DNA of 64,000 nucleotides from Eriocheir sinensis (lineage: Eukaryota > Arthropoda > Malacostraca > Decapoda > Varunidae): positions 8,242,761-8,306,760 of the forward strand of contig NC_066531.1 of NCBI RefSeq assembly GCF_024679095.1, written 5' to 3'. The notes beneath the pieces were generated by a model, which saw nothing but the letters and a program-made list of their open reading frames with translations, did no database searches and was not told where the DNA came from. Of the stretch, positions 34,682 to 53,798 are shown one piece after another; position 1 is the stretch's first letter; every line of letters starts with the position of its first letter. The position numbers and the translations under genes were made by a program.

Positions 34682-34832
34682 ACAGCAGACGCTTTTAAAA
34701 TTAGGAACAGTAGACGCTTTTAAAATTAGGAACAGCAGATGCATTATAAATTAGGAACAGCAGACACATTATAAATTAGGAACAGCAGACGCATTTAAAA
34801 TTAGGAACAGCAGACACATTTAAAATTAGGAT
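34682..34832. repeat. 25-26 bp minisatellite, six units
   Basis: Units of GCAGACGC or GCAGACACA followed by TTTAAAATTAGGAACA. No coding frame. The flanks 34481-34681 and 34833-35068 hold nothing recognisable apart from short AC repeats. Confidence 0.8.
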
Positions 34833-35068
34833 GAGTAATCACTTAAATTAACTTGAGAAACAAACAAAGATTAACATGATTCTGAGGGGAAGTAGGCACC
34901 CGTTTATTATATATATACATGTCTGTACATCATCAAGACCCCAAGACCCAGACCAAGCATTCCTAAACGTATACTATAGTCGCAGCACACGAGTCTGAGG
35001 TCTTCGTTATCGTGTTCTGGCAACTTGCCATTACACACACACACGCAGCTACATAATCAGCGACCTAA

Positions 35069-35515
35069 TTTTTTTTTACAACAGAGGAGTGGCCGAAAGA
35101 TAGAGAAGAGCTGTGTGGGTGGAGCCCCCCACACACGTGCGATGCATACTCCATACGAGGGCGGACAAGGCCCTTGTATATGGATAGCAGCGGTGCGGGG
35201 CAGAAGAACTGGAGGAGACGATACAGAACGCCCAACCTCGAGGAAGCTGATTTAGTGAGAGAAGATATGAGAAGTTTCCAGTTAAGATTTTGAGTTAAGG
35301 ATAGACCGAGGATATTTAGTTCTGAAGAATTATAAGGTGACAGCTGAGTGTAGTTGAAGAATAGGGGATAGGTGTCTGGAAGATTGTGTCGAGTTGAAAG
35401 GTGGATAAATTGGGTTTTTGAGGCATTGAAGGACACAAAAACCCAAAGTTTCCTTTTATCCCAATCGGAGATGACAGCAAGGTCTGAGGTTAAGGATTCT
35501 GCAGCCTCAGTCTTA
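35069..35515 (-). mobile_element. Jockey-like fragment J8
   Basis: Minus-strand frame 35436-35065 reads SFNASKTQFIHLSTRHNLPD, LSLTQNLNWKLLISSL and SIYKGLVRPRMEYASHVCGG. The T run at 35069-35076 is joined to an internally deleted 3' end. Confidence 0.8.
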
Positions 35516-35761
35516 TAAACTAAAACAGATTTTTACGACAATTTCAATAATATGATTAATACAGACAAATGTGCCCTATGCGTAGACTCTCATATAACAT
35601 CGTAGACGCCATGACGCCAGGTTGCCAGAGCACGATAATTCACACCTCAGTCTCGGGTGCCGCGACGAAAGCCAAGGCTGTTACACAGAGACAGCCTTGG
35701 CACAGCACCACTATAACTCCTCCTCTTCATCTCTCTCCTTTCCCTTCCCTCCTCTTCCTCC

Positions 35762-43218
<7,457 letters not shown>

Positions 43219-43568
43219 TATCCTGCAGCAGGAAGAGACAAGAATCACAGGTAGGGCATGAATACAGTACAGTACAATTCCTATACATCCTTTATATATT
43301 TACGAAGGTACAGTTTTCTAGCCCCGCGCCACACTCCTCGCTGATTTGCCGGCTGGCTCTCAAGCTCCGCCTACCTCCATGGCAAGTGTGGCCCGCTCTC
43401 TCTCTCTCTCTCTCTCTGGAATGGAATAGACTAAGCAATCACATAGTTAGTGCAGCGACGGTAGCTTGGTTTGAGTCGACTGGATAGCTACATGGACGAG
43501 GATGACAGGTGATAGTGAGGTTTGGGTGCAGTAAGGCTCTCCGGGTTCTTGCACGGCCAGCTGCAGTT

Positions 43569-43570
<2 letters not shown>

Positions 43571-43634
<64 letters not shown>

Positions 43635-43640
43635 TCGGTG
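43571..43640. repeat. (CT)n microsatellite
   Basis: About 33 CT units with one GT interruption; a shorter CT run is at 43399-43420. Confidence 0.95.
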
Positions 43641-43691
43641 TGTGTGTGTGTGAGAGAGAGAGAGACTCTTGATCTGTGTGTTATTAATGTT

Positions 43692-43697
43692 ATACAA

Positions 43698-43755
<58 letters not shown>
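43692..43755. repeat. (CA)n microsatellite
   Basis: About 30 CA units with an AAAC interruption. Confidence 0.95.
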
Positions 43756-43757
<2 letters not shown>

Positions 43758-43980
43758 CCAGGCTTCACGATCTGACAGGGCGGCAGTTTCAGCCCGCTCA
43801 GGCCGGATTCTTTCCGTTGACTAGGAGTGACTACTATCCCACCTTGAGCAAAGAGGTGTGTGGTGTGTGGTGTGAGGTCCTGGCAGTACCCATAGATCGA
43901 CGATAAAGAGCACTTGCTCATGTCGGGAGGGTACCTGCTGCTGGCGATTACGAGACCAATGCGTGATCAGGTCGTGGTGA

Positions 43981-43983
<3 letters not shown>

Positions 43984-44041
<58 letters not shown>
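43984..44041. repeat. (CA)n microsatellite
   Basis: About 29 CA units. The surrounding 43260-44290 has no recognised gene; it may include the promoter or the 5' non-coding exon of the METTL27-like gene. Confidence 0.95.
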
Positions 44042-44298
44042 TACACGTGGCTATTCCTGGCCGGCAATACACCATGACGATCTAGCGGCTAGACCGGATG
44101 GGTGCTCGGGAGAAAGTACCTTCACACGTGGGGAGCCGCCAGGAGCATCAAGACGTAAACTGCTAGTAAATGCAAGGGCATGAATTCACCCCAGACACCC
44201 CAAAAGGCTACTACCATATCTTAAAACCACAATGAGTTTGGTCCATCAGCCTAATATTGTAGAAATACTTTAAGTAAACGAGTTTTATCATAAGTAGT

Positions 44299-44400
44299 AT
44301 TGATTGATTGATTGATTGTTTATTGTTGCATTTAACAACAAAGGAGAAAGGAGGAACATGCCATCCCATCCCCCAGGCATTACATAGTGTGATTATATAA
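44299..44400 (-). mobile_element. 3' end of a LINE with an ATCA-type tail
   Basis: On the minus strand it ends ...GCAACAATAAACAATCAATC repeated, resembling the tetranucleotide tails of the I-type copies here. Only the 3' untranslated end is visible, and no target duplication was found. Confidence 0.45.
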
Positions 44401-44426
44401 TACACGAAAATAACCGTTCCTTATAC

Positions 44427-44643
44427 CTCCTTCGATATCTCGCAAAGAGATAAACATTTCCCGCAATGTTGCTGCCACTCTCTCAAAAGTTGTTTTGCGC
44501 AAACTCTGCTTCTTGTAGAGCTTATCTTGTGGGTCCCACAAGTGTCGATGCTGTCTCACTTCCTCTAGCAATGCCACCTCGGCCTCCCGGCTCCAAATCT
44601 TGTTATCTGCATCTGTCATTTCTTTTTTTATTGGCGCCGACAT
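44427..44643 (-). CDS. Possible first exon of a MADF-domain protein
   Basis: From ATG 44643 it reads 72 codons: IWSREAEVALLEEVRQHRHL, WDPQDKLYKKQSLRKTTFER and VAATLREMFISLRDIEG, ending before a GTATAAGG donor. The pattern (Trp/Arg-Glu start, LLEEVR, LWDP-x2-KLYK, LR-x3-FE) is that of the N-terminal part of a MADF DNA-binding domain, found in arthropod transcription factors and in proteins carried by some transposons. No second exon was found. It is upstream of the METTL27-like gene on the same strand. It could be a gene fragment. Confidence 0.5.
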
Positions 44644-44799
44644 GTTGTTCACCCGGCCGCCAGTCGGCAATACAAGACGGACACGCTCAGCTGCAGAGAA
44701 CTTGCCGCGAGAAGAGCTCCCAAACCCAGACCAAGACCAAAAATGCTGCCGCGCCTGTATTGCCAGCCGCGAATTGCCAGGTGTAAAGCCGCCTTTAGA

Positions 44800-45320
44800 G
44801 GTGAGGTTCGTGATTTAAATGAGAAGAGATCGCAAGAAGAGAAGAGGGAGTTTTTTTGGAGGGTAATGGATATGAAAGTGAGAAAGTAGTTTATAGGGTC
44901 GAGATGAAGAAGGGAATAAAACTAACAGAAAAGGAGGAAGGGTGGAAAGTGACATATACGAATATTAATGGAATAGTTTCATCGTGGATAGAGTTAACGA
45001 CTATTTGAGACATAAAGAACCTGATATTGTGGGGCTGACGGAAACTAAGTTGTGACCCAATTGAGGTGGTGGGGATTGGAGAAGGTGCAAACAACATATG
45101 GAGGAGAGACAGAAAGATAAAACAGGGAGGAGGTGTGATGTTGATGGTTAAAAAAGGCATTAGGGTGGAGGAGGTAATTGAGGGTGAAGGGTTGACAGAG
45201 GTGTTGAAAGTAAAAATTGTAGGTGCTGAAGGAAGAAGGAGGCATTATGTAGTAGGGTATGTGCCCCCATGAACAAGCGTATGTGGGTTGCGGGAATATA
45301 AACAAATGATACAAGACACG
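44800..45320 (+). mobile_element. LINE endonuclease fragment of another family
   Basis: The plus strand reads REFFWRVMDMKV, then TNINGIVSSW, LRHKEPDIVGLTETKL, and after a frame change GGGVMLMVKKGIRVEEV, GEGLTEVLKVKIVGAEGR and YVVGYVPP. This is the N-terminal half of an apurinic-type endonuclease (TETK carries the catalytic Glu), but not of the Jockey-like or I-type family above. It is truncated and frameshifted. Confidence 0.65.
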
Positions 45321-45810
45321 GTGAGTTGAGCCACAGATCATTTATTTTTGTACTGGAATAAGAACTTTATGTTCAGGAAGGTAATATCACTTTTCATTTG
45401 TGAGTAGTTTATAGGAACTAATTGTTGTTCATGCCACTGAGCCTAAGAGCAATTATTTTCTAATGGAATAAGAACTAGATTATTTTAGTTTTGTTAAGTA
45501 ATCTTTCTAATGTGATTCTCTGTCAAAACGTATGTTTGGCATGTTACCAAGCATTTCCATATGAGGGCCATTTTGCCCCATACATGAGGTCCGTTTGGCC
45601 CCACCCGATGTACAAAATGGTCCACTTGTGGCTATTTTAGTTTTTAATTCATGAATAAAGGATCCAAAGTAGTTCTTCCAAATAGAGTTTATTTTGTTTA
45701 ATGATGAATAAAGATTGCAAAAACACCAACTATCTCTGAATATACTATAAAATTGCTGCAAAATGGAGTGAAACCTAAAGGGTGCCGTTTTGCCCCACCT
45801 TCCCCTATGT
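45321..45810. other. No gene recognised; left flank of the 42 bp array
   Basis: AT-rich, with two related TTTTGCCCCA / TTTGGCCCCACCC motifs (near 45570, 45597 and 45787). Confidence 0.4.
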
Positions 45811-46915
45811 CGGTAAATGTGATAAGTGAGATAACCTGCACCCCTTGTACGTCGGTAAATGTGATTGGTGAGATAACCTGCACCCCTTGTACGTCGGTAA
45901 ATGTGATTGGTGAGATAACCTGCACCCCTTGTACGTCGGTAAATGTGATTGGTGAGATAACCTGCACTCCTTGTACGTCGGTAAATGTGATTGGTGAGAT
46001 AACCTGCACCCCTTGTACGTTTGTAAATGTGATTGGTGAGATAACCTGCACTCCTTGTACGTTTGTAAATGTGATTGGTGAGATAACCTGCACTCCTTGT
46101 ACGTCGGTAAATGTGATTGGTGAGATAACCTGCACTTCTTGTACGTCGGTAAATGTGATTGGTGAGATAACCTGCACCCCTTGTACGTCGGTAAATGTGA
46201 TTGGTGAGATAACCTGCACTCCTTGTAAGTCGGTAAATGTGATTGGTGAGATAACCTGCACTCCTTGTACGTCGGTAAATGTGATTGGTGAGATAACCTG
46301 CACTCCTTGTACGTCGGTAAATGTGATTGGTGAGATAACCTGCACTCCTTGTACGTCGGTAAATGTGATTGGTGAGATAACCTGCACTTCTTGTACGTCG
46401 GTAAATGTGATTGGTGAGATAACCTGCACCCCTTGTAAGTCGGTAAATGTGATTGGTGAGATAACCTGCACTCCCTGTCCGTTTGTAAATGTGATTGGTG
46501 AGATAACCTGCACTCCTTGTACGTCGGTAAATGTGATTGGTGAGATAACCTGCACTCCTTGTACGTCGGTAAATGTGATTGGTGAGATAACCTGCACCCC
46601 TTGTACGTCGGTAAATGTGATTGGTGAGATAACCTGCACTCCTTGTACGTCGGTAAATGTGATTGGTGAGATAACCTGCACTCCTTGTACGTCGGTAAAT
46701 GTGATTGGTGAGATAACCTGCACCCCTTGTACGTCGGTAAATGTGATTGGTGAGATAACCTGCACCCCTTGTAAGTCGGTAAATGTGATTGGTGAGATAA
46801 CCTGCACTCCTTGTACGTCGGTAAATGTGATTGGTGAGATAACCTGCACTCCTTGTACGTCGGTAAATGTGATTGGTGAGATAACCTGCACCCCTTGTAC
46901 GTCGTTATATGTGAT
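45811..46915. repeat. 42 bp tandem array, about 26 units, open on both strands
   Basis: The unit is GTCGGTAAATGTGATTGGTG followed by AGATAACCTGCACCCCTTGTAC. Plus-strand frame: SVNVIGEITCTPCT repeated; minus-strand frame: VQVISPITFTDVQG repeated. Each is open for nearly 400 codons because 42 is a multiple of three. Units vary at a few positions (CACCCC/CACTCC/CACTTC, GTACGTCGG/GTACGTTTG/GTAAGTCGG). The first and last units share GATAAGTGA in place of GATTGGTGA. No plausible promoter, signal peptide or splice context was seen, so I treat it as a minisatellite. Confidence 0.9.
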
Positions 46916-47185
46916 AAGTGAATTAAATCTTTTTTTTTTTTTTTTTTAAATCGATTTTTTATTTACTTTTTTTTTTTTTTTTTTTTTCGTGTTTCCACTG
47001 ATTCTTTGTTTCAATCTTATAAGGCCATTTTCTTGTATTAAACCTGGCCAATGTTAAATGAAACCATAGTTTAATATACATTATCCAAAATGAGTTTTTC
47101 ACATAAAAATAATAGGTAGGACTAATAGTTTATTTTTTTATGCTTTTGAATATTTTTCTTGTAAGAGATGGCAATGATTCACTGG
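46916..47185. other. Poly(T) runs and AT-rich sequence, no gene
   Basis: Two T runs (46929-46948 and 46968-46987) follow the array. The remainder has no recognised feature. Confidence 0.6.
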
Positions 47186-47536
47186 TGCCTGACTTGGTGC
47201 TGGACCAGTACAGGATCAGAATAGAGACAGGACAAGCCACCAAGCTGGGATTTTTCAGCCGCCGCCGAGTGGCTTAAAACTACCCACATGCTGTCCAGAA
47301 GACCACCTATCAACCCGGACTCTAGATTCTAGGATTAAAGATGAGCTCCGGGAGGGCAGCATGAGCCAATGCAGGATGGCGCCACTATAAACACTCGCCT
47401 GCGCCAGAACGGGCTGGGCCGACCATCAGGCCCCACCGGGAAGAAGCCTTGGACCGACCATCAGGAAATCAGGATCCACCGAGAAGAAGCCTACCGGCGC
47501 AATAGGCCACGACGTAATAAAAAAAAATAATAATAA
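47186..47536 (+). mobile_element. tRNA-derived SINE, copy S2 (head missing or degenerate)
   Basis: Plus orientation: GCCGAGTGGCTTAAAACTAC, CCACATGCTGTCC, GGGAGGGCAGCATGAGCCA, ATGGCGCCACTATAAACACT and a poly(A) tail at 47517-47536. It carries the same internal duplication (GGCCGACCATCAGG twice) as copy S5, so those two are a subfamily. Confidence 0.7.
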
Positions 47537-47743
47537 CTCTCCTTTTCCCTACCTCGTCCCACTCCACTACGCCGCCGTAACTCCCACACCACCGCTCGCT
47601 CGGGCTCTCCAAACAACAATATAAAACACGCATTTCCACCGGGGTCGTGTCAGCCTTTTGTATGTTTATTGCTTCTTCTGTCTACTTTCTAACAACTGGC
47701 AGTTTCCGCTCCGTGCTAAAGCTTCGAAGGGAAGTATATCCGT
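47537..47743. other. No recognisable feature
   Basis: Short unique sequence between the SINE tail and the next Jockey-like tail. Confidence 0.5.
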
Positions 47744-49497
47744 TTTTTTTTTTTTTTTTTTTTTACAGCAGAGGAGACAGTGCAAGGGCGTAAAAAGAAA
47801 TAAAACAATAATAAAAAAAAGCCCGCTACTTACTGCTCCTAAATATAGTAGAGTTGCCAAAAAGAGAAATCTATTTCGGGAGGAGAGGTGACCTGATACC
47901 CTCCTCTTGAAAGAGTTCAAGTCGTAGGCAGGAGGAAATACAGATGAGGGAAGATTGTTCCAGAGTTTACCAGCGTGAGGGATGAACGAGTGAAGATGCT
48001 GGTTAACTCTTGCATAAGGGGTTTGGACAGCATAGGGATGAGCTTGATCAGAAATTCGTGTGAGGCGAGGCCGCAGGAGTGGGGGAGGCATGCAGTTAGC
48101 AAGTTAAGAAGAGCAGTCAGCGTGAAAATATCGATAGAAGATAGAAAGAGAGGCAACATCGCGACGAAATTTAAGAAGTAGAAGACTATCAGTAAGAGGA
48201 GGAGAGCTGATGAGACGAAGAGCCTTAAACTCCACTCTGTCCAGAAGAGCTGTGCGAGTGGAGCCCCCCCACACGTGAGATGCATAATCCATACGAGGGC
48301 GGACAAGGCCCTTGTATATAGATGTCAACTGTGCGGGCGAGAAGAACTGGCAGAGACGATACAGAACGCCCAACCTCGAGGAGGCTGATTTAGTGAGAGA
48401 GGAGATGTGGTTTCCAGTTAAGATTTTGAGTTAAGGATAGACCGAGGATATTTAGTGTTGAAGAGGGTGACACCTGAGTGTTGTCGAAGAATAGGGGATA
48501 GGTGTTTGGAAGATTGTGTCGAGTTGATAGGTGGAGTAATTGAGTTTTTGGGCGTTCAGTATCGTCTCCGCAAGTTCTTCTCCCCCGCGCAGTTGCTATC
48601 CATATACAGGGGTCTTGTCCGCCCTCGTATGGAGTATACATCTCACGTGTGGGGGGGCTCCACTCACACAGCTCTTCTGGACAGAGTGGAGTCTAAGGCT
48701 CTTCGTCTCATCAGCTCTCCTCCTCCTACTTATAGTCTTCTACCTCTTAAATTCCGTCGCGATGTTGCCTCTCTTTCTATCTTATATCGATATTTCCTTG
48801 CTGACTGGTCTTCTGAATTTGCTAACTGCATGCCTCCCCCCCTCCCGCGGCCCCGCTGCACACGACTTTTTACTCATGCTCATCCCTATACTGTCCAAAC
48901 CCCTTATGCAAGAGTTAACCAGCATTTTCACTATTTCATCCCTCACGCTGGTAAACTCTGGAACAATCTTCCTTCATCTGTATTTCCTCCTGCCTACGAC
49001 TTGAACTCTTTCAAGAGAAGGGTATCAGGACACCTCTCCTCCCGAAATTGACCTCTCTTTCGGCTTTTTTTATTATTGTTTCCTTTTTTTGTGCCCTTGA
49101 GCTGCCTCCTTTGTTTTAAAAAAAAATGGACACAATGTTTCTTCTACCCCAATCGGAAATGATAGCAAGGTATGAGGTTAAGCGTTCTGCAGCCTCCTGT
49201 CTGGAGTCATGTATTACCTGTTGTGATGGTCTTCTATTGAAAGAAGTTGAATAATGCAGAGTGGAGTCGTCGGCGTATGAGTGGACAGGACAGTTTGTTA
49301 TGGAAATAAGGTCATTGATGAATAACAGGAAGAGAGTGGGTGATAGGACAGAGCCCTGTGGAACACCACTGTTGATAGGTTTAAGGGAAGAACAGTGACC
49401 ATCTACCACCGCAGAGATAGAACGGCCGGAAAGGAAACTGGAGATAAAGGAGAGAGGGATAGAATCCGAAAGAGGGCAGTTTAGACTCTATAAGGAA
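47744..49497 (-). mobile_element. Jockey-like copy J11, split by an opposite-strand nested copy
   Basis: Minus-strand parts 47744-48547 and 49128-49497. The 3' tail is the T run at 47744. The left part covers the C-terminus and thumb ([20 protein letters not shown]); the right part continues with the palm ([33 protein letters not shown]). About 12 bp are missing at the insertion point. The 5' end is lost at 49497. Confidence 0.8.
48548..49127 (+). mobile_element. 5'-truncated Jockey-like copy J12 nested in J11
   Basis: Plus strand, starting GGGCGTTCAGTATCGTCTCC and open to 49051 ([40 protein letters not shown], stop after SSRN). Its A tail at 49119-49127 adjoins the second half of J11. Confidence 0.8.
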
Positions 49498-49590
49498 ACA
49501 GTGGGGCTGGTTGAATTCTTGTGCCTCAACGTTGCTCGAGGCCAGTGGAACTTGGTATTTGGTGCAGAACCCCCGCTCTTAGCTGCTCGT
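49498..49590. other. No recognisable feature
   Basis: Short joint between J11 and SINE S3. Confidence 0.5.
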
Positions 49591-49938
49591 CTTTTTTTTT
49601 TTTTTTTTTTTTTTTACGTCTACGCTTAAAGCGCTGGTAGGCTTGCTTGAGAGGCCTGGATGGTGTTCGGCCAGAACCCGTCATGGCGCAGGCAGGTGTT
49701 TATAGTGGCGCCATCTTGCATTGGCTCATGCTGCCCCCCGGAACTCGTTCTTGATTCGCTTGGACGGCTTCCTCTAGAGTCCGGGTTGATGGGTGGTCTT
49801 CAGGACAGCATGTGGGTAGTTTTAAGCCACTCGGCGGTGACTGAAAAATCCGAGTAGTAGCGTGAGGATTCGAACCCGCGTCGTCCATCACGCGGCGAAT
49901 GTGGGTCCAGTACGCTATCACTTCGGCCACCGCCTGCC
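49591..49938 (-). mobile_element. tRNA-derived SINE, copy S3
   Basis: Minus strand: head GGCGGTGGCCGAAGTGATAG with A-box, then GCGGGTTCGAATCCTCACGC B-box, the shared body, and a tail seen as the T run at 49591-49615. Confidence 0.75.
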
Positions 49939-50027
49939 CTAAGTGTATGCTTGAGGTGTACCCTACTTCGGGTCTCGAGGAAAGAATATTGAAATTGACA
50001 TACACGATAACCACATATAACAAGCTT

Positions 50028-52580
50028 TGCTTTCAACAAGCTCTGGCTTTGACTGACCAGCCTGGTGAACAAGCCTACAATTTTGCTCTCCTCAACAACC
50101 TAGAGCAGTTGGTTCAGCACCGTACACGTATTCCCGACCGTCTTGGAAACAGGCCCAACATTCTTGACCTCTTCCTTACCTCTAATCCTTCTGCTTACTC
50201 TGTCAAACTGTTCTCTCCGTCGGGCTCCTCCGATCATAACCTTATTTATGTATCCTGTCCTATCGCTCCTGTACATCCTCTGGACCCACCGAAGAGGCGA
50301 TGCTTCTGGCATTTTGGTTCAGCTCGGTGGGACGACCTGAGGATGTACTTTTCCGATTTCCCGTGGAATGATTACTGCTTCCAGGAGAGAGACCCCTCTG
50401 TGTGTGCCCAGCGCATCTCTGGAATGGAGGCATACATTCCACGTTCTTTCTCTACTCCTCATGCTAAAAAGCCTTGGTTTAATCATGCTTGTTCTCGTGC
50501 TATTAAAGATAGAGAGGCAGCTCACAAAAGGTTACAGAGCCTTCGAACACCCGCTAACTTTGACCTTTACATTTCAGCCTGGAATCGTGCCAAATCTATT
50601 CTCCGACTTACCAAAACTTATTTTATCAATAGAAAATGTCAACATCTTGCTTCTTCTAATTCTTCCCGTGACTTCTGGCATCTAGCCAAAAATATCTCCT
50701 CCAATTTCACTTCTTCCTCTTTCCCTCCTCTTCTTAACCCTGACGGCAGCACTGCCATCTCATCTGTCTCTATGGCTGAACTCTTCGCTCAAACTTTCTG
50801 TAAGAACTCCACCCTGGACGATTCTGGGCATATTCCTCCTTCTCATCCCCCCTCTGACTCCTTTATGCCTGTTATTAAAATTATTCTAAATGATGTTTTC
50901 TATGCCCTCTCTGGCCTCAACTTTCAGAAGGCTTATGAACCTGATGGAGTGCCTCCTATTGTCCTTAAAAACTGTGCTTCCGTGCTGACACCCTGCCTGG
51001 TCAAACTCTTTCGTCTCTGCCTATCAACATCTACCTTTCCTTCCTGCTGGAAGTACGCCTTCGTACAGCCTGTGCCTAAGAAGGGTGACCGTTCCAATCC
51101 CTCAAACTACCGCCCTATAGCTTTAATTCCCTGTCTATCTAAAGCTTTTGAATCAATCCTTAACCGGAAGATTCAAAAGCACCTTTCCATTTATAACCTT
51201 CTATCTGATCGCCAGTATGGGTTCCGCAAGGGGCGTTCTACTGGTGATCTCCTTGCCTTCCCAACTGACTCTTGGTCATCCTCTCTTAGCCGTTTCGGTG
51301 AAACCTTTGCTATTGCGCTGGACATATCAAAAGCTTTTGATAGGGTCTGGCACAAATCTTTGCTTTCCAAACTACCCTCCTACGGTTTCTATCCTTCTCT
51401 CTGTACCTTTATCTCCAGTTTCCTTTCTGACCGTTCTATTTCTGTTGTGGTAGACGGTCACTGTTCTTCCCCTAAATCTATTAACAGTGGTGTCCCACAG
51501 GGTTCTGTCCTATCTCCCACTCTTTTTCCGTTGTTCATTGATGATCTTCTTTCCAAAACGAACTGCCCTATTAATTCTTACGCCGATGACTCCAATCTGC
51601 ATTATTCAACTTCTTTTAATAGAAGACCCACTCCACAGGAACTTAACGATTCAAGGCTAAAGGCAACATAACGCTTAGCCTCAGACCTTACTATTATTTC
51701 CGATTGGGGCAAGAATAATCTGGTGTCCTTCAAGGCCTCAAAAACAGTTTATCCACCTATCCGCTCGACACAATTTTCCAAACAACTATCCCCTATTCTT
51801 TGACAACACCCAGCTATCACCTTCCTCAACACTAAACATTCTCGGTCTATCCTTAACTCAAAATCTCAACTGGAAACTTCATATCTCATCTCTTACTAAA
51901 TCAGCTTCCTCGAGGCTGGGCGTTCTGTACCGTCTCCGCCAGTTCTTCTCCCCCGCACAGTTGCTGTCCATTTACAGGAGCCTTGTCCGCCCTCGTATGG
52001 AGTATGCATCTCATGTGTGGGGGGGGTCCACTCACACAGCTCTCCTTGACAGAGTGGAGTCAAAGGCTCTTCGTCTCATCAACTCTCCTCCTCATACTGA
52101 TAGTCTTCTACCTCTCAAACTCCGCCGCCATGTTGCCTCTCTTTCTATTTTCTATCGATATTTTCATGCTGACTGCTCTTCTGAACTTGCTAACTTCATA
52201 CCTCCCCCCCTTCCGCGGCCCTGCTGCACACGTTTTTCTACTCATGCTCATCCCTATACTGTCCTAACCCCTTATGCAAGAGTCAACCAGCATCTTCACT
52301 CTTTCATCCCTCACGCTGGTAAACTCTGGAACAATCTTCCTTCATCTGTATTTCCTCCTGCCTACGACTTGAACTCTTTCAAGAGGAGGGTATCAGGACA
52401 CCTCTCCTCCCTGCCTACGACTTGAACTCTTTCAAGAGGAGGGTATCAGGACACCTCTCCTCCCGAAATTGACCTCTCTTTTTGGACACTCCTTTGATCT
52501 CCATTCAGGAACAGTGAGTAGCGGTCCTTTTTATTTTTTTTATTTACGCCCTTGAACTGTTTCCTTAGCCGTAAAAATAA
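50028..52580 (+). mobile_element. Jockey-like copy J13, best-preserved RT frame
   Basis: Open without a stop from the end of the endonuclease to 51671 (about 540 element-derived residues): [14 protein letters not shown] block, [74 protein letters not shown] and [11 protein letters not shown]. The catalytic YADD pair is intact. After a stop at 51669 and a small deletion near 51745 the thumb and C-terminus are open at 51961-52425. A 53 bp tandem duplication (52357-52462) repeats the AYDLNSFKRRVSGHLSS end. The tail is at about 52572-52585. Confidence 0.9.
52357..52462 (+). repeat. 53 bp tandem duplication at the J13 C-terminus
   Basis: CTGCCTACGACTTGAACTCT plus the following 33 bp occur twice in a row; the other copies have it once. 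Confidence 0.9.
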
Positions 52581-52585
52581 AAAAA

Positions 52586-53712
52586 AGACCAATATGTTCC
52601 CACTCTAACAAAGACATACCTTCAAACTTTCCTTCCTTTCCTCCCTCTCACACAGCCTCTATTCCTAACCCTGACAACAACAAAGATTTACAAGACAACA
52701 CCCTTCCCCTAACGAAAACACTCTGTTGCATGTATTCCCTTCCCCTCACAGAGCCCTTTCCTCACCCTAATATTCTTTCGTACATTATTTCTATAAATAC
52801 GACAGGCCTAAGTCTATATATACCAAGTCAAGTCACTCTGCTTCAAAACAGCGACCGATACGCGCAGGAGGCGGATTTGATGTGGAACAGCGGGATGACG
52901 TCACTTGGAGCCAGTTCAGGGGTGACTAAAGTTGGGGTCGTATGTGCATTCTCGATGTGCATTCTCGCCTTCTTTCACAGCGCGTTCAGGCAAACCACTG
53001 ACGAAAAAATGTCTTTTTATTGTGCCATTGCGTGACTGTAATTTCATTGACTACAAATGGCGAGGGAGAGCATGTTGAAGTGATTGATTAAACTAGACCG
53101 CCTTTCCTCGTTTTATCTAAATCCCTGTTTCTACATTCTCTAGTTTGGCTCCAAGCAGTGTCACGCATAAACCACGCCTCGGCCGTGTCTCCTCCCACAA
53201 ACCTGCGTATGACTTTACTTGGTATATAGACTTAGCGATAGGCAATATAAACTTACAACTATACAGCACGCCCACACTCACAGATTCTCACTTCCACACA
53301 CTGACAAAACACTGAACAACTCACCATCGTAACACACGAATGCCTTGGTACCTCCCCTTGCTCTTACACACACCTCCAATTCCCTTCTTCCCTCTAACAT
53401 CAAAAGTAACCTGGCAGCCTATCGACTCATCCCGTCACATACTTCCCCCCTTCACCCTTAAACCAATATTGCAGAGACGAAAAATGAGCGACACATCTTT
53501 TCTTTCCCTTACACACCTCTCCCTTCCCCCTGGCAACAAGAAGGACTGAAATCTTTACCGTTCGACTTATAAAAGACACACCTTTGTCCCTCCCCTTCTC
53601 TTGCACACAGCTTGTTTCCACACCCGCGCAGCATCGCAGACGTATACCAACATTACATCCGCTCCTTTTATACGACAGTGTGATAGCTTTGCTTCCTCCC
53701 ATTTACACAGCA

Positions 53713-53798
<86 letters not shown>

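Noticed and set aside
45753..46949. Two ~400-codon frames as real genes
   Set aside because: The frames are open only because the 42 bp unit has no stop in those phases. There is no start context, signal peptide or exon structure. Kept as a repeat and a finding, not as a CDS.
45753..46949. CRISPR array
   Set aside because: Units are contiguous without spacers, and the window is eukaryotic.
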